A DNA stretch of 64,000 nucleotides from VRUE01 sp963728045 (GTDB lineage: Bacteria > Actinomycetota > Thermoleophilia > Solirubrobacterales > 70-9): the NCBI GenBank assembly GCA_963728045.1, contig CAVSIE010000002.1, forward strand, positions 186,001-250,000, given 5' to 3'. Shown piece after piece: positions 59,119 to 64,000 of this stretch (within the stretch, counting starts at the first letter, position 1; each line of letters begins with the position of its first letter). A program made the position numbers and the translations under genes. Below the pieces are notes generated by a model. The model saw only the letters and a list, made by a program, of their open reading frames with translations. It ran no database searches and had not been told where the DNA came from.

Positions 59119-62100
59119 GCCCGTCAGGTCGAAATTGTTGATCGGGTCGCCGGCAGCATACTCATAAGCATTGGCCGAGCCGCCCCGAATCGGATCGGGG
59201 GACAGGAATCTTCCCATCGCCGGCACATAGCTCCTTACCCCCATCTGGATCACGCCGGAGGGCAGCTCGGTACGGCGCAACTTGGCGCCAAGCCAGCCAA
59301 ACTTCCCCGGCGATGATCCTTTCGGGTTCCCGAACTCATCGAACTCGAAGGTGGCCAGCGGTTTCGTCGCTTTAGTATCGAGGCTTGCAGTGGCAACAGT
59401 GTCGCCATGCAGATTGATCAGCTGCAGGGTCGTGCCTTGTTCGCTGTCCTCGATCGCGGCCAGTTCGCCGCCGATGCCTCCGATGTTACGCGACCACGCA
59501 GAGCCGCGGTCGATCCAAGCTGGGGAGTCGGAGGCGGCGGCGTAGTGATAGATCTCCGTGCCGCTTTTGGTGCCTGTTTGGACACGTCGGCGCTGCCGCA
59601 GGGAGGCGTCGAGGTCATAGGTGTTGGTGATCCCGTCCTGGGTCTGGCTTCTGATCAGGTCGTTGCTGTAGTAGGTGGAGGCAAGCGTTCCACCGCCCGA
59701 ATACGCTTTGGGAAGAGTCGCAGTCCGGCCGAAGTCGTCATAGACGATTTCAGAGCCGAGCAGGCGGTCTCCGGCGTCGTATTTATAGATCTGTTCTTTG
59801 CCGGGAGAGCTGACGTCGCAGGCGCCACCAATGCCGGGTTCCCGCGTGATTAGACTTTCGCGGTTGGTGTTTTTATCGTAGTTGTAGGTGCGGGTGGTGC
59901 AACCATCACCTTTCGGCGTGTCCTTGACCTCCGTCAGCCTTCCCACTTTGTCGTAGGAGTACTGCTGGGAGGACAGCGTCGAGGTTTGGCTGAGCCACTG
60001 TCCGTGGATCGACTCTTCGACGTCGAAATCAAGCCAGGTGCATTCGGAGACGCAGTTGGTCGTCTTCTCGTAGCTGAGATGGACGGGGGCTCCGACCTCA
60101 TCGTAGGTGATCTCTGCCGTGAGGCCGTTCGGCAGTCCCACTTCGGCCAGTTTGCCGTCGGCGTCATAGCTCGCGGTGAAGGTGCCAGCCGCGGAATCGT
60201 TCAGCTGCACGAGCAAGCCCGAGGTCGGGTCGTAGGTCCGTGTCTGCGCGCCCTTGCCGTCGCTGGTGATCACCGGTCGGCTTAGTAGGTCATAGCCCGT
60301 GCTCGAGAGGTTGCCGTCGGCGCCTTCGTAGCTGATCGGGCGGCTGAGTGTGTCGTAGATCGTCCTCGTCGCTTGACGGTCATAGCTATTAAAGAGATTC
60401 CACTTCTGAATCCGGTTGTTTCCAGAGTCGGACGCCCATACGTTGCCAGCCGAATCGGCCGTGAGCCCCGATGGCCAGTTCAGGCTGAACTGTTCCTGAC
60501 CCGATCCTGGTTCGCCGAATTGGGCGACGTATTTACCGTCGGTGTCGAATTGCTGGATGCGATCGTTGCCGGCGTCGAGGACCCAGACATTGGCTTTGGA
60601 GACCTCGACCGCATCCGGGTTGATCAGTTTGCCTTCGGTGGAGCCCTGGCTACCGAAATCAAAGAGAGGTTTGCCGGCTGCGGAGAAGACGCTGACCCGG
60701 TGTTTGGTCCAATCGGCGACCCAGACCTTGCCCTCGCCAACGTCAAGGCCGGCTGACTCGCCGAACTGGCCAACCGCTTTGATGAAGTTGCCTTCGGCAT
60801 CGAACTCCTGCACGCGGCCGCTGTAGTCGCTGACCCACAGCTCTCCTTGGGCATCGATCCCGATGCTCCTCGGCCCGTAGCTCGAGAATTTGCCGTCGGT
60901 GGAGCCCAGGGAACCGAATTCGTCCAGGTATTCCCCTTTTGGTTGAACTTCTGGACTCGGCTATTGCCCCTATCGGCGACCCAGAGATCGCCTTTGGCGT
61001 CGATCGCGATGTCCATCGGATCGCTGAGTTTGCCTTTGGCAGACCCCAGGCCGCCGAACTCAAAGACGTAGTTGCCTGCGGAGTCGAGCTTCTGGACCCG
61101 GTTGTTGTTGTTGTCGACCACCCAGAGGTTGCCTTGGGCGTCGAAGGCGCTGCCCGCGGGATAGTTGAATTCTTTTTTACCGGTGCCCAGGGAGCCGTAG
61201 GAGGTCGAGTAGTCGATGCTCGTTTTGCATGCGCTTTCGCAGACGAAGCGCTGAGTAGTAGAGCGGCCGCTGTAAGGGTCGTAGAGGGTCTCGATCGTTG
61301 GGACCGGGACCCCCCCGCCTTCGCGTTTCACCAGCGTGATCCGACCCGCTTCGTCGTAGGTCGTGATCGTCTTGCGAACCTTGGAAGGTTCGGACGTGCC
61401 ACCGGGGCTTTCGATCACTTCGGTCGGCTGGCCGAACCCGGTGTAGGAAGGGATCCTAGTGACCAGGAGGTCCGGCTGGCCTGCCGTGCCGGGCTGTTTG
61501 ACGGGTTCCACCTTGCACGGCAACCCCGTCAGGGCCGGCTTGAGGAGGCACTCTGCTGGCCCGAGGAAACCGTAGTAGACGATCTTGGTCGTCCGCGCGT
61601 CTTTGCCTTCGGGTTCGGCCGGGAGGCTTCGTTCGGTGACCTGCCCGCTTGCGTCGTAGGCGATACGCGTCTTGAGTTTGAGCCCTCCCGGATCGACGAT
61701 CGTGACGGTCGGCTTGCGCAGCGTCCAGCTGTATTCGGTATCGGTGATGCGCTGATCGGCGACGCCGCCTTTATTCGGAAAGACAGCCCCGGCGGTTTCA
61801 CGCGTAGGCAGGTTGTAGGCAGGCTCACCGGACGGGGGCGAGGGGTTTTTGTATTCGATCGAGCGGTAGGCGCGAGCCGGAACGGTTTCGCCCGTTTCGG
61901 CGATCCGAGTGTCGTGCAGCGGCCCCCATTCTTCGACCAGTTGCACGCCGTCGGCAGAGAAGACCCGTTTGGTGTCGAGTTGTTCGGATTTAGTTTTTGA
62001 TTCGGATCCGAAAGAGAGCGCTCTGAGACGGTTCTGGGCGCTGAGCTCGCGCACTACGTTGCCGTGCTCGTCGGTTTCGCTCGTCGTGATCGAAGGTGCC

Positions 62101-64000
62101 GAGGTGCCGGCGCCAGACGGGGTTGCGGTATTGACCAACTGACCTTCGGCGTCCAAGTAGTAGACCGTCGCACGTGAGTAGCTGCTTGGCGGCGTCGCCG
62201 GGACTTCGTCGGGCGGGAATACCGCCGTCGCGTCGGTCGGAATGTCTGTCTGGCCCCAGTTGGCGACCGTGGTCCCGCTCATTTCGTAGGGCGTGCCGCT
62301 GGTCGGCACCCCGTAGGCGATCGTCGTCTGCGCAACGGAGGGGCTGCTGAGCAGGCTGTCCCGTTTGACGCTGATCAGGCGCCCGTTTGCTTTCTCGCCG
62401 TCGTGAGCGCCGTATCCGAAGCTCCACGGCTCCTCCCCCGGAGGCGTGATCGTTTTGAGCTGCCCCGCCGATTCATAGGAATAAGTCTCCTTAAGCGCTG
62501 GCGAGATCCGCGGGTCCCATGCCTCGATCAGCCTGCCTTCGGAGTTGTATTTGTAGCTCACCACCTGCCAGCTTTTCATCGAAGGAAGCCCGCCGCTGCC
62601 TACTGCGGCGTGATAGGTGATCGAGGCGAGGCGATCGCCATAGGCTCCCGGAGCGCCCCAGGTGGTCGCCGGGAGGTACTGGAAAGTGAGCGTCCGGCAC
62701 CCCGGCATCGCCTGCGCTTCTTTATCCGTGCATTCGTACGCCGACGGCCCGATCACCTTGCTGAGTCGTCGGTTGGGACCTACGAATTCGTAGACCATCC
62801 GCGTTTTGTTGCCGGCGCCGGTCGTAGACACCGACTTAGGCAAGTACTCGGTTCCGCCTGGGCTGTTTTCAAAGGTCGTGCGGTTGCCATCGGGATCGGT
62901 GAGGGAGAATTCACTCCCGCTTTCGTTCTTGGTGAGGAGCCAGCCCGTCATCTCCGGCGGCAGGACATAGCCGCCCGACCCGTTTTTTTCAAAGGCGTAT
63001 TCGTAGCCTTCGAGATCGATGAGCAGGACGTAGTTTTCGAGCCCTTCTTCTTTTTCTTCGGCCGAGACGACCACTTCGCGCACGCTCCGCCATTCGGCGC
63101 CGCCGGCAGCTTCGACCGGGACGCCGGGCGTCCAGCCACGCCCCAGCACGCCGGTGTCCGTGGCTTTCGGGTCGCGGGGGCTGTGAGTGCGGCTGAATTC
63201 AAGGGAAGTCTCGAAGACCGGGATCGAGACGTCGCTCCTCATTACCGTGAAGTTGCCGGTGAGGAGGTTGACGCTGCCGGGGCCGATCTGCGTCGTCGCG
63301 TCGAGCGTCCCGCCGATGTTGCGGTCGACGGTTGCTTCTACGGGGGCGCTGTAGCCGGCTGAGGAGAGGCCGGACTCAAACAGGGCCCTGACCTGAACCG
63401 GGCCGCCGTCTTTTTCGAGCGCGCTCGTCGCGTGGGCCGCATCGAAGAAGAGTGGCGGCGTTCCTTTTCCTTCGGGTGGAACCGGCCATTTGGGTTCTTT
63501 GCCTTGGGCATCTCGCACCAGGCTGGGCGAGATCGTTTTGAAGGAGCCCGTTTTGCCCTCCCTAAACTGGAAGGTGATGCCCGTAACGCCCGCTTCGGTC
63601 CAGCCCGCCCGCAACTTGAGGCGGCGCGCGGTCCTGGTTCCGTCATTCGGTGAGATGACCTTGCTGGTGCTGGGAGCTTTCTCGTAGTAGACGATTTCCA
63701 TGAAGGGTCGCTTGCTGGTGTCGGTCGCGGCGCTGGAATCGAAGGTGAGCGAGCGTTCTTTGCAGGTCGGCGAACATTCGAGTTTCGCGTCGTCGAGGAG
63801 CTTCAACATCAAGCCCCGGTTGGGGTACAACAGGCTTTGGTTGAGCCAGTTTTCGACTAGGGTCGCCAGGCTGGGCGATGAGAACTCCCACCAGCCCGCC
63901 TGGCTGCCCCGGCCACTGGTCAGCACTTCGGCGCCTTCGGCGGTGTAGTCACCACCGATCAGGTTCCATATGCCCCAGCTGCCTGACCTGTTCCAGCGCA
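58711..64000 (-). CDS. RHS/YD-repeat polymorphic toxin with NHL propeller, -1 frameshift; 5' end outside window
   Basis: A giant RHS protein, over 1750 residues visible; the 5' end is beyond the edge, and the reading frame is open to 64000. N-terminal part: IGPGSVNLLTGNFTV (RHS shell start), then many YD repeats. NHL propeller at about 60410-61200, then more YD repeats and the RHS core (SYVPAMGRFLSPDPIRGG, INNFDLTG) ending about 59119. The tip (about 135 residues, EKCVGSAAWVKRCKALK...) is unlike known toxins and ends hydrophobic. The gene is split into two frames at 60933-60940 (AAAAGGGG), which shift by -1; both halves continue in register. The shell should enclose and deliver the tip. Confidence 0.85.
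60410..61200 (-). other. Six-repeat NHL propeller inside the RHS gene
   Basis: Six repeats of about 40-47 residues, each with a GxLWVxDxxNxRVQKF-like core: NLWVVDNNNNRVQKL, DLWVADRGNSRVQKF, ELWVSDYSGRVQEF, KVWVADWTKHRVSVF, NVWVLDAGNDRIQQF, NVWASDSGNNRIQKW. Six units would close one beta-propeller. It sits within the YD-repeat part, flanked by RHS sequence on both sides. Confidence 0.82.
60933..60939 (-). promoter_or_regulatory. Slippery heptamer, candidate programmed -1 frameshift
   Basis: On the coding strand the zero-frame codons CAA AAG GGG carry A AAG GGG, an X XXY YYZ heptamer within the run AAAAGGGG. Slipping back one base moves translation from the upstream frame into the downstream frame precisely between NHL repeats 2 and 3. 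A one-base deletion in the G-run or an assembly error gives the same picture. Confidence 0.55.

Noticed and set aside
60939..62000. 353-codon + strand frame inside the RHS gene
   Set aside because: Shadow of the NHL/YD repeats; the minus frame carries the coherent motifs.
58743..63990. IS or transposase genes in the RHS region
   Set aside because: No DDE or tyrosine-recombinase motifs seen; the island's integrase, if any, is outside the window.

Overview
The window is high-GC actinobacterial chromosome. Coenzyme F420 synthesis (a fused CofG-CofH FbiC), a class D/E-like sortase with an LPxTG-type substrate, ethylmalonyl-CoA pathway enzymes, DtxR control of a metal transporter and dense ATGA/TTGA-coupled operons together suggest class Thermoleophilia (Solirubrobacterales or a relative). 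That placement is inferred from gene content; no rRNA gene is present. No gap between annotated genes exceeds 300 bases.

Layout. 1-14300 is mostly metabolic: 5'-complete fbiC running off the left edge, an aquaporin, a THI5/NMT1-like lipoprotein, a three-gene metal operon (two-domain multicopper oxidase, ZIP transporter, DtxR regulator) with two tandem operator-like palindromes upstream, ygfZ, rmuC, crotonyl-CoA carboxylase/reductase, a large secreted GSDH/PKD protein and clpS. 14380-23950 holds three tandem secreted beta-helix proteins, then a tight polysaccharide operon (deacetylase-like protein, sugar epimerase, glycosyltransferase, Wzx-like flippase). 24740-28640 is metabolic again: ethylmalonyl-CoA mutase, L-2-hydroxyglutarate oxidase, a Cys-pair protein and an unlisted 33-residue membrane peptide. 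28711-44966 is the main exopolysaccharide region: sugar nucleotidyltransferase, aminotransferase, two O-antigen-ligase-like proteins, an LPFTG protein, glycosyltransferases, two polysaccharide deacetylases, a fourth beta-helix protein, a Wzz/tyrosine-kinase-like protein, an initiating glycosyl-phosphotransferase and an epimerase. 45000-56040 is mixed: MaoC hydratase, CAP-domain protein, RraA-like protein, two overlapping ATP-grasp ligases, a second nucleotidyltransferase, a sortase, a variant Ser/Thr kinase and two secreted proteins.

From about 56048 to beyond the right edge lies what looks like an integrated accessory island with visibly lower GC. It begins at a tRNA 3'-end remnant (T-arm plus acceptor strand, tRNA-Arg-like) on the minus strand. 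It contains a run of tiny two-helix membrane proteins, a probable relaxase C-terminal fragment and a giant RHS/YD-repeat protein. The RHS gene carries a six-bladed NHL propeller inside its shell and is split by a -1 frameshift at an A AAG GGG slippery site. Its C-terminal tip overlaps the start of a small membrane protein that is the best immunity candidate. A second notable thread is a family of large palindromes: one is inserted in frame inside fbiC (102 bp, 34 codons), a close relative lies at 7005-7074 and a weaker one at 3337-3403.

How the genes work together. The polysaccharide genes cover precursor synthesis (nucleotidyltransferases, epimerases, aminotransferase), initiation on undecaprenyl phosphate (39564), chain building (four glycosyltransferases), export (Wzx), polymerisation/ligation (two Wzy/WaaL-like proteins), length control (Wzz-like kinase) and secreted partners (beta-helix proteins, deacetylases). 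Ccr, Ecm and a MaoC hydratase, although scattered, fit the ethylmalonyl-CoA route for acetyl-CoA assimilation.
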